Assembly: GCF_000524195.1 (NCBI RefSeq)
Contig: NW_020170436.1
Span: forward strand, 346,246-410,245
DNA: 64,000 nt
Direction of reading: 5' to 3'
DNA from: Echinococcus granulosus
Taxonomy: Eukaryota; Platyhelminthes; Cestoda; Cyclophyllidea; Taeniidae
Positions within the stretch are counted from its first letter, which is position 1. Each line of letters starts with the position of its first letter. Below, piece by piece: positions 52,407-64,000 of the stretch. A model generated the notes under the pieces. That model ran no database searches and was not told the DNA's origin. It saw only the letters and a program-made list of their open reading frames with translations. A program made the position numbers and the translations under genes.

Positions 52407-55400
52407 TCATCGACGCAATGGCGTGCGTCGGCGGTAGTTTGACTGGGGCGACGGTGGAGGTGGGTGTCGCGAATCAGCTGCAGTAGCGGCGGTGGTGGTG
52501 GAGGCAGCAAAAGAGGACCCTCCAAAACGGGGTGAGGGTGTTCTATTGGCATAACGCGGTCGTCTAGGCGAGGGAGAACGACGTCTTTCGCGGATCACAC
52601 GCTTGTTCCCTGGCGATGGGGTCTGTTTGAACAGATAAAAAGGGTAGAAGCCATTTCTGAAATCGCTGAGAGTAAGTGGATTCAAAATGCTCTAACCCTT
52701 CTACTGGATCGCTCCCAAGTCCTCACTAAGGCCTCCAGAAATGCCATTGACTCACCCTCTCTCGTGGTCTCTTCTCCCTGGCCGAAGCGTTAGGAGGGAG
52801 TAAAGGATTCGAGACAGAGTTGGAAGAGGGTCCATTCCCGAATTCTTCGGTAAAGGGGCTCCGATTTTCGCGTCTTCGCTCCTCCACATTGCGTTTGGGC
52901 ACTGGACGGCGTGTGCTCTCCGCCAAATACGTCTGTTTGCGCGCCTTCAATTGTGCTGCCGCCTAGGGGGTAAGCAAAGTGCGTCACACTTGCCAGGCTC
53001 ATAATTTTGGATGAACAGCAGACCTAAGTTCAATGGACCCTCAACTAGTTGATATATTCCATGAGGGGTGAATTTAAGACGGTTCTGGGAATTCAAGAGC
53101 TCCCAACCTACCGCTTCATCGGTGAGGGGCAGCCAATAGACACTTGGGGTCGCCTCAGTCTTTTTGAAAAGATCGTCCAGCGACTTTGAGGACTCCTCGC
53201 CTACAAAGGCAAAGTGGGTTAATACCTCTATCAGGTTGTCACAAGGTCTAGGGTAGGCAGGAAGGACAGAGGTGTACCTCTCGTATCGCGTTTGCCCCGC
53301 CCTTCTACCTCCTTCTCCGTCGCCTTCGTTACACCCTCGATACCATGCAACCTACGTCTCTTCGCGCCACCCATGGTCTCGGTGTCGTCCATCGACTTTT
53401 CCGGACGTTTTCTTTCCACGCTGCTGTCGTTGGTTTCATCTGTAAGAGCACAAAAAAGAAAAGTTGGGAAAGCGGTTCACTGCATTACACCAATCATTGA
53501 AATTTACTCGTGGAAGCAGCACTGGCAGCACTACTGCCGCCGAGGAGATGTCTAGGCGGAGGCTTGTCACCCGCCTCGCCATGTTCTTTGAGCCAAGCGA
53601 GGAGGGCTTCTGAGGCGAATTCGCACTGAAGAATGCGCGGGTTGATGGAGGGCCATCGACAACCATCCAGCCCCTCACGACACCTGGAGGAGAAGTCCAA
53701 ATGAAGTTGCAGAACAGATCTTTCGGGGACGGTTTGTCACGTGGGAACCTCACTCACCTAGTAGCCACCTCCTCGTTGGAGAAACGGGCGACAGCGGTTG
53801 ACTTGATACGATCGAGCCAGAGCTCAGAGGCACGGCCGAAGTGTGTCTCCAGCATGGTGGACAGTTGAGCGGCGGTGAAGGGACGCACGAGACACCGGAT
53901 GTAGACAAGGCTCGAGGGAGGACATTTGGCCTCCACTGCAGAGTTCACGCGTTCCGGGGCTTCCACGGTGAAACCGACTGCGCGAGTCTCTGTGAAAAGG
54001 AAAAAAAATGGTAATAAACTAACCTCCTTGCTCAGGAATATGCATGAATAATCTAAAATGCCTCCAAATGGAGCAATATGTTGTGTTCATGTTGGAATGG
54101 AAGAATAAGTCTTTCACAAATAAGGCTGTAGAAGGATTTATCTTTTCAGGTCCGCAGTACGTGGTTGTATGAAAGGTGATGAGAAAGGGAGAGAGCTAGT
54201 CCCTGTCACGAACGGAAACGTAATTATAAGATACTTCGAGATACTCACCCTTCCTCACTGGAGCCGGAACAGAAGGATTAGAAGGCGGCGGAGGGGGAGC
54301 CGGTTTTCTGAAGGCGGAGTTTTCACCATCACTACCTTCCGGGGGGGAAGTTTTGGGGGTCGCATTTACCGCAATTACAAGCTTTTCCACCCCTTCCTCC
54401 TTTCGGGTGTTTTCCACTTTCTCCTCCTCTTCCTCATCCCCGTAGTCCTCCTCTTCCTCGTGCAGTTGAACACTGACTTCAACAATTGGTGGTGAATTTC
54501 CACGAGTGTGGTCTTGGGCTATCGGAGACTTCGTGATCTCAGATTGTGGAGCTGCAACTTCCGTTTGAATTGGAGGTTCCACCTTCTCCTGGGTTGGCAT
54601 CTGATAGAGGAAATGGGAAAAATGGGATTAGGCGGCGGTTCGAATTAGAAACTATCAATTACCTCATGAGGATTAACAGCAGTGAGGAAGCTGCAGATGC
54701 CGTTACGGTTCACGGGAAGGGATCAGTAATTCCTATCATATTCGATTCATACCGAGCTATTGAATTGCTAACGGAATAAGTTGCAGAGAATTTAACAAAC
54801 ATTGACATCTTAGGAAAACCGGCTTCCGAAGAAAATATTAATAAAAACGGGAAGGGAAATGCTGTATATATCGGGAGTTCACCTTTCAAGGCATTTCTAG
54901 GGCTCAGGATAAGTGAAAGAGTTAATGGGAAAGACTGGTTCAAGTACCTTGATTGCCTGTTCAACCTGATCGACCTTCTCTGGAGAACGGGCTGCATCAT
55001 CGACTGAGGCTTTCGATTCACTGACGCCCCCAATGTTTCCCACCAATTCTTCCGCTTTTAGAGAAAATACTTTGTCACCAAATGCGAGAGTAGTTTTTAG
55101 ATATAGAGTGGGGATCAGCTTACTCGGATTAGTATCGGGTTCTAAAGGTGGCTCTAAATATAAAAAGACTTGGTCCGACATAAAATTAATTGTCTACACG
55201 GTTCAAAGAAGTAATAACCTCACCCTGGTCCGTATCAGATTCCGATGGTTGATCTGGCAACAAAAAACAGGAAAGTACAGTAGCGTATGGGTATTTTAGG
55301 AATAAATGAAAATGGTAGTAGTTTACCCGACTTTGCATCAAATTTATAAGATTCCTTTTCACTTTCTACCTCACTGGAGCCCTAAATCCAAAGAATTAAC

Positions 55401-55821
55401 ACTCAAGGGATGCATAGACGATGAGAAACGATGAACACCCAGTTGGGAACAACGAGTAGCATACCATTTCATCTGGGACCCTAAAACAGAGGAAGGTGGG
55501 CATTTAAAATCTGAAGAACAGAAAAGTCAATTAGTAGGACACTGTTAGGTTACTTCTCGCCGAGTTCCACTTCTGACGAAGGCTGAGAAGTTACAGAATC
55601 TGAGAGCGCCTATGGAAAATAAACAAACGAGGATTGATAATCAGACAGCACTTATAAAAGAAAATACAACCACAAAAGTATGTTACCGCTGAAAGACGTC
55701 GCACGAGATCCTTTTTAAGCCCATTTTTATCCAAACCAAGAACTTCCAGTTCCTTCTTAAGCTCCACAACTTTCAACGAGTCAACTAGTCGGCCGTCAGG
55801 CAAAGTAACATTCCCTGACAT
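52407..55821 (-). CDS. ACIN1: Acinus (ACIN1) with SAP, RRM and RSB motif
   Basis: Acinus forms the ASAP complex with RNPS1 and SAP18, joins the exon junction complex in the nucleus and is linked to apoptotic chromatin condensation. Fourteen exons join in phase: 55821-55687, 55609-55554, 55480-55465, 55381-55327, 55253-55224, 55153-55124, 55054-54948, 54600-54249, 53989-53758, 53683-53508, 53439-53278, 53200-53112, 52962-52756 and 52622-52407, giving about 620 residues. The N-terminal SAP domain is RLVDSLKVVELKKELEVLGL and following (residues ~11-45). An acidic linker follows. The RRM (residues ~289-370) has VYIRCLVRPFTAAQLSTMLE and WLDRIKSTAVARFSNEEVA. The RNPS1/SAP18-binding motif is LDDLFKKTEATPSVYWLPLT (residues ~456-475). 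The C-terminus is Arg/Ser/Pro-rich. It is much shorter than vertebrate Acinus-L. Exon 3 is 16 nt and exons 5 and 6 are 30 nt each. Confidence 0.95.
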
Positions 55822-57669
55822 TACCAAATATTTCTAACTGAAGCAAAATTGCTAAAAAGACGGTTGAATAAAGTCAATAATCTCCAATAGAGATTAAAGT
55901 GCGTAAATAGTGCCTGGAGCATCCCATAAGCGAAATAGAACACATTCACACACATATTCAAATTGCCAATAAAAGGTATTCATAGAACAATACTTCAACT
56001 AGGAGTTTAAAAGGTACGACATCTTTTATTTAAGACGCAAAAATGAATGAAGCACTTTGTCCTACACACGCAACAATTAAGCGAAATGAAGAAACAGGAA
56101 GGTTCAAAGAACGCCGCTTGTCAAGCACAAATTAAAACGAAGGCCGAGAATATTTTCGCCTTTATGGTAGAAGCACGTTTCAACATTTGTTGCAAATTTT
56201 GTTTGTTGTATTAAATACTACTTTTTTTAGATCAGCTCTAAATAATCAAATTTAATGTACATCTACAGGAGGCGTATATGTAACATGATTATTTTCTGCT
56301 GCTTGTTCTTAAAATAGCTTACAGGAATTGCTAATATGGTCGCAGTAATAGAAGATATATAGGTTTTTATATATATGTTTTTTTAAGTCATGACAAGCCA
56401 ATGTACAATCAAATGACAGATGTTACTAACTTGGAAAACCGCTATGCTACCATCACCATATCCTGGTTGTCATGCTGTTGAGCAAATTTACAGCCTGTGT
56501 AGACAAAAGTGCCTGGGTTGCCAAACTTCCTCTTAAGCACAATGCCTGATCGCAAAATTTTTGGCAATGAGCTTACACAAAGACCCATTTCTCAGCTTAC
56601 TCGCCGTGTTTTGTGATATTTATTTATTGCTTTCGGCAAAACACAAGCCACTATCTCTTATCACTAGTTAGGCATTCCATTACTGCTACTTCCTTATCCC
56701 CCATCTTCGCCCCACTAAGTGGTTTATCATTTTTGGGCAGAGATACTTTTAGGCACCCCAATTTTTTAAAGTGGTGCGAATTTTATTTGCAGCGATGGAA
56801 ACGCATAATGTTTGCGACTAGAGCGGCTGGGAGGCTAAGAACATGACGCATGGAGGAAATACACACACTGTTGTGCTTTACCACGCACCTAACCTCTTCA
56901 ACAAAAAGATGCTCTTACAGAATTCTTTGCAGCATGAGTGGTCTTATACCAGACGCGCAGTCCCCGTACCCTACGGATATTCCAAAGCGAGGGAAGGGTA
57001 ACATTCGTGTTAGCTAAGCCGCAAATAATAATCTTAAAGTAAAGTACACCTTTCCACTTGTTCCGAACAAAGCATTTCACTTCGTTACACTTTACTTAAG
57101 TCTCGTTTTCGAAATGGTAAATCAGTTCGAAAGCCCATCCAGTAAAAGATGAGGGGTTACAGGCTTAGGTGGCATGGTCAAAACTGAGTTAGGTAGACAG
57201 GCTTAGTCGGAGAAGAATGATCATGAAGACGCAACAAATACAACAAAAATAAAAGGGGGCGTGCGAAAAAGTACCGGAACCGAAAGTTTGGGAAAGAGTT
57301 TAAGTTAAAACCAAGGGGGGAGGCAAAGTAAAATAAAGGGGTGAGTAAATCAACCCCATTCCCTTCTCTTTCGCAAGCTAATGACTCTATTACAGTTACA
57401 TGGAGACACTCCAAACAATAGCGTGCGCACCAGGAGAGCTCTGAAAGCGTTGATTCACCGCTGAAATTGTTCACACTTACTTTATTACTGATAAAGAAAT
57501 GAGTGCATTTGCTCTTTAGCATATTTCTACGGATATAAAACTCGCATTTTTATTCATTTAACATAAGCTGATCTGATTGGCAAGCAAAATAGTTCTCTAT
57601 GCTCGATAAGTTTAGATGCTGTGCCAAACTCCTTAAAACATTTAAGTGGTATGATGACGGCTTTAAAGT
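55822..57669. other. Intergenic between Acinus and JIP3/4
   Basis: This AT-rich region holds no supported gene. A 77-codon plus frame at 56613-56846 and a minus frame at 57178-57522 lack motifs. The left end should contain the Acinus promoter, but no core element is clear. Confidence 0.5.
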
Positions 57670-60600
57670 TCACTGATACGCTACTTGTTGAAAATAAGTA
57701 GACACACCAGTAACGAGAGGAGATTTAGTAGTGCAAACTCGAGGGGTGAGTGAAGAGGTCTGCAAATACGCATAGTCGTGACCCACGGCAACCACCAGGA
57801 ACGACGCCTGATTTGTTGACGTGGTGGCGTCCTTCTCCTTTCCCTCCACCTGATCTACAAGACACAATTGGATGTGGGTTCAATTGGAATAACAGGAACG
57901 CCTCGATGAAAGGGTTACTCGGGTCCGTACTTCGGATGGCTAACAGTGCGGAGATGGGGCGCCTATAGCCATGACAGCTGAGGGATATGGCGTCCTGGCT
58001 AAGCACCTCTGTTGGTGAACCGTCTGCTGCATCTGAGAAAGGAGACAGTTTAACACATCATGGCCTTTATTAACACAGAAATGTGGAAAATATCTTGGGC
58101 ACCAAACTGATTGCCGTAAGATGGAAAATACACGACACCTTTTACTGTTACTAAGATTCAGGCTGTACTTGTCGATCCTTCTAAGGAGACCTCCTGTAAG
58201 GATAGATGGGTGGATGGTGGATATGGGATGGTTGGATGAGGATGGACCATGACCAGGAAGGATGAGCTGGGCCCATTTTGAATGGAGAGGTTGATAGGAA
58301 ACGAATAGAAAGGCTTGGTCGAAGAAGTGTGTGCACACGCACTTACCGTTAAGGAGAAAGGCTATGAAAAAGCGGCCGATGAGACCGCAGCGTGTGGCAA
58401 ACCAGATGCACTCATTGCCCTGCACAAGGAGACGCGAGACCGTCAGGTCCACTGGATCCAGCACACCGGTTGTGTCTACAACAAGAACGTAGATGCTGTG
58501 ATCATTATCTACCTTTGGGATGGCAGCTGGATTTCGCTGAGGTTTAAAGAAGCATAAGGCACCTTCATTGCCTTCAAGGGAAATTTCAATGGTGAATCCA
58601 GTCAATCAGTGAGACAGGAAAACAGAGGAAAAAAAGGAAACAGACAAGAAGTCAAATAGGCGGACCCACCTATCATGGAGGTAAGGACACTAGTGAGGTC
58701 GATTTTATGCAGGAAGATGTGCTTCTCCGCACACACCGAGAGGAGTCGCGAGAGCGGTCCGAGGTACACACCCTCCGCGCCCTCCACACTGCCGCGCTGC
58801 TGTATCGTCGGTGTTGGCGGACTTTGGCCTGACACCGCCAGCCAAATTAGCCGCCGAGAAGTTGAAGCCGAGGTCTCAGCCGACGATGTTGCCTCTTCGT
58901 CGCCGACAGCGATGGCGTGGAGACAAGGCGTCTGCGAGGGGAGCGCCAGGCTAGGAAAAAAGGAGGGAGGCTGTCTTACACCTAAAGAGTGCAGCACTAG
59001 TATCGGCAACTATTCAAAAGTTTAAGAACGTTTCTCGACTTCCACACTCTTCTCATCACCTACTAATAATGACGTGGAGATCCACTTTGTGTGTACTACT
59101 GATCACTATAAGGTCAAGGTCACCTTAAATGGATGTCATCCTTGTGCAACCTCGCCAGCAGCATAAAGGACCTCCACATTAAAGCCCCATCTTCAAATTA
59201 TTCTGCAAAACTCATCCAGACGAGATTCACAAATCCATATTTCCACTGGGAAGATCAAAAACCACCAGACACTCACTGAGCGACAAATGCATCAGCATTG
59301 ATGTCAAATCGATGCAGAGCACCCCCACCCGCAGTGCCAAGGCAACAGAAGGCGCGTCCAAAGATGGGAGAGATAAGGATAGGTCCGCTGGGAGCCGTGG
59401 AATCGCTTGGCAAGCAGAGAGCTGTTGCCCGTAGCACCCGATTCAACTCGATATCGTTGTCAGGCACTGTGCCCGAGTCGAGATGCCACTTTATGGTGAC
59501 CAATTGGTTGGATCCGGCGGAGTTAAGAACTCCCAGGCAGATACGGTGGTTGAGGGAGCTAAGGAGTGAAAAGGTCATGGTCATCACATTCCACAGAATA
59601 CCACGAGAATATAGCTTGCTAGACAGGAGGTAAGACCAATCCGCACTATGAATTGCTAGCGCCACTAACTTACACAATTGTAGTGGCTGCTTCACCCGGA
59701 TTGGCCATTTTGAAGGTGGAGAGGAGGGTCACCCTCCAGGCGTCTTCCTTGGAGATGGCATCAGGATTGCTGGTAGTCGCGCAGACGAGGAAACGACCAT
59801 CTGAAGCAGCAATCAAAACGCGGTAGTCGTTCAGCGGCTCTGCAATGGAAGGTGACTTCCGCAGTAAGACATAAAGGTTCACTGGGTTTGAATGCATTGC
59901 AGTGCAGGTGGACCTCGGAGGTAGATCAAAATAAAAACGAAACCCCCTTTATCGAGATGCCTCCATTCTAGTGTGTCAAATCGACAAAAAAAAAAACAAA
60001 ATATTCAAACAGCGCGGTGTGGAGACAACTCACCAACTGGTGTTTTAGAGTTGGAAAGAATCCTGAAATCCCGCACCACGAAGCGTCCACTTTTCGCCAG
60101 CGGTGAAGAGCTCTCGGCACCTAAAATAAGTCGACCAGGGCAGTAAAAAGGCCTACCAAAAATCGAGACACTTTCGACGTCTACAACCAAAGTAAAAGTG
60201 GAGGGAGACGGGATGGATGGATACGGAATTGTCAACAAACAAGCTCAAAGTTTGGCAACGATATCAGCACAGCGTTCCACAGCCCACCTGCCACGGAGAA
60301 GAGACCCGCAGAGATGGGTAGAAAGTCGTCATCGAGGTCCATGCTCACCAACGCATCGGTCAGTTGAAGCGGATCAAAGATGTACAATTTGCCGACATTT
60401 TTCAGCTTCTTCTTTCCTGACACCGCTTCTGACGCCGCGCCTCGACCAATGAGCCAAAGATGTTGCTAAAAGGCACGGCGTAGAATCTGCATCTGCATTT
60501 GATCAGCTTTTCAGGTGGTTCGCGCCATGATGAGTAATAGAGAAACACTTCTTCCGACTTTTGACTTCACGAGACACATCAAAAGGTTTCTAACGTCACT

Positions 60601-63600
60601 CGTGTCTTGTCAGCTGATCACTTGGGCGATTAAACCGTGGAGTGGGTCGCATATGCGTAGGTGTAAAAATCTCCACTACAACTACCGTTGTAGTGGAGGG
60701 AAACCCTCCACCATTGTAATTTTGCCAGTAAACCTCCAAAAAAAAGGTGGCAATAACCACCTCATTAGTGGGTTCCTGTGGATAATGGTCCTCTCAAAAT
60801 ACCGAAAAGAGTTGTATCTCCAACATTTTCATGTCACTGACGTAGCACTGGATGTTTTGTGGAGTCTCTCGGAGCTAAAATACAAGGCAACTTCAAAGAC
60901 GGCCGTCTTCAATAGTGACCGCGCCTTGGCCCCGTTTGGATCCTTCCCGAAACTCCTGAGGAAAAAACTCGGGAGAGTGTGTAATTGTAGAATGAATCGA
61001 CGGTGATAGTACCATAGATTCGGTGAATAGACTTACTAGTGAAAGGTATGTATAGTGGAAGTAGGAAAAGCCTTTGACTATTATCACCGAAATAAACGGA
61101 TTAACCTTTTTAAGTGTCAGATACATGATTACTGGTCGTGATTGCGCAATCCTCTAATCCGTTGAACCAGAGTCTCGACAGCTACTGTAAAAGGTTCCAA
61201 CCATATCGTCAGGTAGGTACACCTATTCCACTTTAAATAAATCCATCGTCTGTACTACTAAACCCCTTTCATCCGCAAACTGGGGTTTGTGGATGAGAGC
61301 GTGGATCTCGGCATGCTCCTATGGGTACGCGAAAGGCCGATGACTACTGAACGAAACTGGACACATTCGACGGTATTGGTCTCGCATAGCTGGAGCATCC
61401 GATTCGCCTTGGCCTTATTGTGAGTAGCAGTGGGCTTAAAATCAGCCAATCAAGAGGAATAGGACGAGAGTGCAACATTCTAGAATTCTTGAAAGTGAGT
61501 CAATGGAAATTAAAGCTTCTCTAAAATCGAAACAGGAATGTTTTGGGGATTTCGGACATCCCCCAACAAAGCCAAACCAAAGAAAACTAAGCCCCAAAAG
61601 CTGATAACTGTTGGATTCTTAGTATTAGATGAAATTTATGCAATATGCAGTTTGGTGCGACAATTAGTCACAAAACTGAAAGAAACACAAAAAGAAGCAA
61701 ATTCTGCAGCAATTAAACTTGAAAATTATCTCTTTGTGACTAAAAATATTATGTTAGGTCCTCACACAAAAGTGATTGGCTATTTCACCGCCACATCGAT
61801 TTTCCATTGGGCAGTAATTGACCAATAGGAAAATCGAATCTTACGACCCAAGTTAGCCACTTTGAGTAGCACTTTTGCATAAATTAATCAGATTTCTTTG
61901 CGAAAAAAACTTACCGCGCACTTTCCTTCTAGTGGAGCTGCTACTGACAGGGCAGCAGTCAACTAAAATAATAATTAAAATGAGTTGAAATTTGAATTTC
62001 TTGAAAAAAAAATCTAGCAGTGCTGACCAAAATAGCAAAACGCACTTCAATTCGTAGCGTGGAGCGTCCAATGCTGCGGCACTTCTTGGGTACAGGATGA
62101 GCGACGGGGCTGAAGAGGGAGGTGGGATTCTTGGTCGTGGACAACTCGGCCTTACCCTGTCGCACACGTCCGAACCCACGGATCCAACCAAAGGTGAGCC
62201 CAGTGGTCGGAGACTGGTAGATCTTGATCCACTGCTGTGACTGGAAGGTGCGGGAAGCAGCACCGCCACCTGATGTTGTTGCCACTGGCTTAGCATCGGG
62301 GCCGTCCTCGTGCCGCCTTTCCAAGTCGTCTCTGCAACAGGAAGGCGTTTGCCTCGAGCAAAGAAAGACTTACACATCGGGGAGAGTCATAGCATCCAAC
62401 CCGAAGTCCAAGCGAGGAAGAGATATAAGATTCATGCTGAAGTGGAAGGTAGGCGTAACTCAAGGCCTGGCTGTCTTATCTTGAGCCAAGGAGCAAACCG
62501 ACTCACATCCTAGCAAAAACACTTTTTAACTGATGATGCGGTGAGGCGTTCTGATGCACCTGCACGTCGGTGACAGTGGGTGGCAAGTCATCCAGCAAGT
62601 CTGGATGGCCACGCTGGCCCGCTCTAATCATCTCCATGAGTTTGATTGCATCACGTAGCTCGATGAATCGTTCCTTGTAGTAGTTGCGGTCGGTGATGAT
62701 GCGCATCATCTCCGCCTTGGTGAAGCCCTTGGTGGAGAGCTTTTTGTGGATACAGAGAAAAGCAGAAGGGAGGGGAGATGAGGAAGAAGGAAATTTGTCA
62801 TCAGTGTACAACCGACACTTCCAACTAATCAAAATTGAGAAAAAGAATGAAGTCTGGGAGATCGCCAATCGGCATTCTCGACAAATTCCGCATAAAAATA
62901 AGTCAGCTGAAACCAAACTACAAGTTCGTATATATCTATTCCACAGCAAAACCTGTCCATGAAAAGCCAAAACGAGGTGAACTTTTCACTCACCTCTCGC
63001 TTCAATTTCTCCACAGTAGCCTTCAACGACTCTATCTCAGTTCGTGCAGTCGTGAGCATCTGATCTGAGTTGACAAGTTCCTGCTGTAGCATGGTCTGTT
63101 TCTCCGTCAGCTGCTTCACCGCCTCCATCAACAGCTGATTATCTCTGAAAACAGGGACAGGAGGTTAGCCATCTATCTGGTCATTGATACGTACACTAAT
63201 CCATCCATTCATCTACCAAGCTATTCATTCATCCAACAGCCCAACAGTTGTTCCATCCATCCAAATACTCATTCGTCTATTTAAACAATCGTGGATGGAT
63301 ACAAATTGCGTTGACTTACGCCTTCAGGCTATCCCTCTGTAGGAGCAGATCGTCCTTGACAACATTTAGCGCGTTCCTAGATGTGGATAAAGTGTAAGGC
63401 AAAGTGGTCAAAAAACCCACTTGGTCTCCATTAGCTCCATGTTCTCCCGAATCAGATTGTTCACCTCGCCCTGCATTCCAGCTGAAAGTGTGAAGGAAAA
63501 GGGGTGGAGGAAGAAGGTGAGGAACAACTGTGAAATGTGCACGTGTAGACATGCAAAAGACGTGCGCGTTAGGGTGATTATATTTGGCTATGATTAGTGA

Positions 63601-63760
63601 AACGTGTCGAGTGCCTTACATAGGATTCCGTCTAAAAATGAATTGCAAACGGAGTTGAGGGTGAAAATAGGTGACTTAGTGCTTTTGACTCCTTGAGACC
63701 TACCGAGATCATGGATGGCTTCGGATTCAGAGTTATTACCAACCGCTTGACTCAGATCAT
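57670..63760 (-). CDS. MAPK8IP3: JIP3/JIP4 (SPAG9, Sunday driver) scaffold, 5' end beyond window
   Basis: JIP3/4 scaffolds link JNK signalling, kinesin-1/dynein and cargo, and bind Rab8/10-type GTPases and ARF6. Exons seen: ~63760-63704, 63481-63421, 63376-63320, 63144-62994, 62739-62507, 62331-62028, a missing middle part, then 60465-60237, 60180-60157, 60120-60034, 59839-59674, 59558-59277, 58950-58670, 58536-58513, 58475-58347, 58032-57931 and 57854-57670. The leucine-zipper coil has GMQGEVNNLIRENMELMETK then NALNVVKDDLLLQRDSLK; RH2 is KGFTKAEMMRIITDRNYYKE followed by RFIELRDAIKLMEMIRAG. The second block encodes the WD40-like propeller: LWLIGRG, VGKLYIFDP, YRVLIAASDGRFLV, LHRFDINADAF, HKIDLTSVLTSMI, VSRLLVQGNECIWFATRCG and SFLVVAVGHDYAYLQ. 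The boundary 60237/60180 uses a weak donor. Exons before 63760 are outside the window. Confidence 0.88.
58195..58250. repeat. Degenerate GGAT/GATGG tract
   Basis: GGATAGATGGGTGGATGGTG and following, in the JIP3/4 intron 58033-58346. On the minus strand it reads ATCC-rich, like the tracts in NME6 intron 1 and near 63.2 kb. Confidence 0.65.
60466..62027 (-). other. Undeciphered middle of JIP3/4 (1.56 kb)
   Basis: The protein should have a segment between the FGWIRG...VRFAIL exon (62331-62028) and the LWLIGRG exon (from 60465). No exon was recognised with confidence. A minus-strand frame at 61449-61258, with HNKAKANRMLQLCETNTVEC, could be one, bounded by a TTTTAAG acceptor and a GTAGTC donor. 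The stretch also holds the hairpin at 60671-60698. Confidence 0.3.
60671..60711 (+). other. Perfect 12-bp hairpin overlapping a second 8-bp hairpin
   Basis: CTCCACTACAAC, loop TACC, then its exact complement GTTGTAGTGGAG (60687-60698). The right arm overlaps a second stem: GTGGAGGG (60693-60700), loop AAA, CCCTCCAC (60704-60711). The two structures share bases and cannot form together. Confidence 0.85.
63180..63300. repeat. Degenerate ATCC/CATT tract in JIP3/4 intron
   Basis: It contains ATCCATCCATTCATCTACC and TTCCATCCATCCAAATACTC, with drifted tetranucleotides between them, in the intron 63145-63319. Confidence 0.7.
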
Positions 63761-64000
63761 CTGGATGCGATTTCATGAAGAAGAAGGGGATGATGATGCG
63801 GATGATTGATGGAGCCGATGGCAGTATGCATGCGGAATCGAAGCAATTCAGTATAATCAGCATCATCAACACCAGAATGGGTAGAAGAACCAATCGGCAG
63901 TGGGGTGGGGCATGCAAAGAGGAAAATTGTACATGCTTCAATAATGCAAAACGCAGCTAGAGTCTCGACAACATTAAAACCTATTTCCGATGCAATACAT

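Overview
The window is eukaryotic DNA from a parasitic flatworm, most likely a tapeworm (cestode). The clues are many tiny spliceosomal introns (31-40 nt) next to introns of several kilobases, a conserved animal gene set, divergent paralogues, and several genes whose start codon lies just after a pyrimidine-AG acceptor, as expected where spliced-leader trans-splicing is used. The species is inferred from gene style only; no database search was possible. Coding spans below include introns. Exon boundaries were read by eye from GT/AG sites and checked for phase consistency, so almost every gene reads as one continuous frame.

Layout: 1-8.3 kb, minus strand, malic enzyme whose last exons lie beyond the left edge. 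8.3-15.6 kb, mostly non-coding DNA with a pair of direct repeats resembling a miniature LTR element (13.4-14.0 kb). 15.6-17.6 kb, minus strand, a divergent FoxJ1-type forkhead gene. 18.0-20.1 kb, a diverged ~166 bp tandem array with a palindrome in every unit and hints of a three-unit higher order. 21.1-23.8 kb, minus strand, the ribosome-biogenesis GTPase NOG1. 24.3-25.3 kb, repeat copies around a 100-N assembly gap. 25.6-33.9 kb, plus strand, a tight run of UBA2 (SUMO E1 subunit), an unknown coiled-coil protein and NME6. 35.5-40.0 kb, plus strand, the V-ATPase proteolipid subunit c'' and a UPF0193/EVG1-family gene. 40.2-45.5 kb, minus strand, SEC24 (C/D type), tail-to-tail with the previous gene. 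45.5-48.6 kb, repeats. 48.6-50.5 kb, plus strand, Rab39. 52.4-55.8 kb, minus strand, Acinus. 57.7 kb to the right edge, minus strand, the JIP3/JIP4 scaffold, cut at its 5' end.

Most genes are housekeeping and show no shared pathway, although SEC24 (COPII), Rab39, the V-ATPase subunit and JIP3/4 (a Rab/ARF effector and kinesin/dynein adaptor) all belong to membrane traffic. The most unusual items are the palindrome-bearing tandem array lying just upstream of foxJ1, the forkhead domain whose recognition helix lacks residues that are nearly invariant in the family, two perfect 12-bp RNA-type hairpins in non-coding DNA, and chains of microexons (16-30 nt) in Acinus and JIP3/4.
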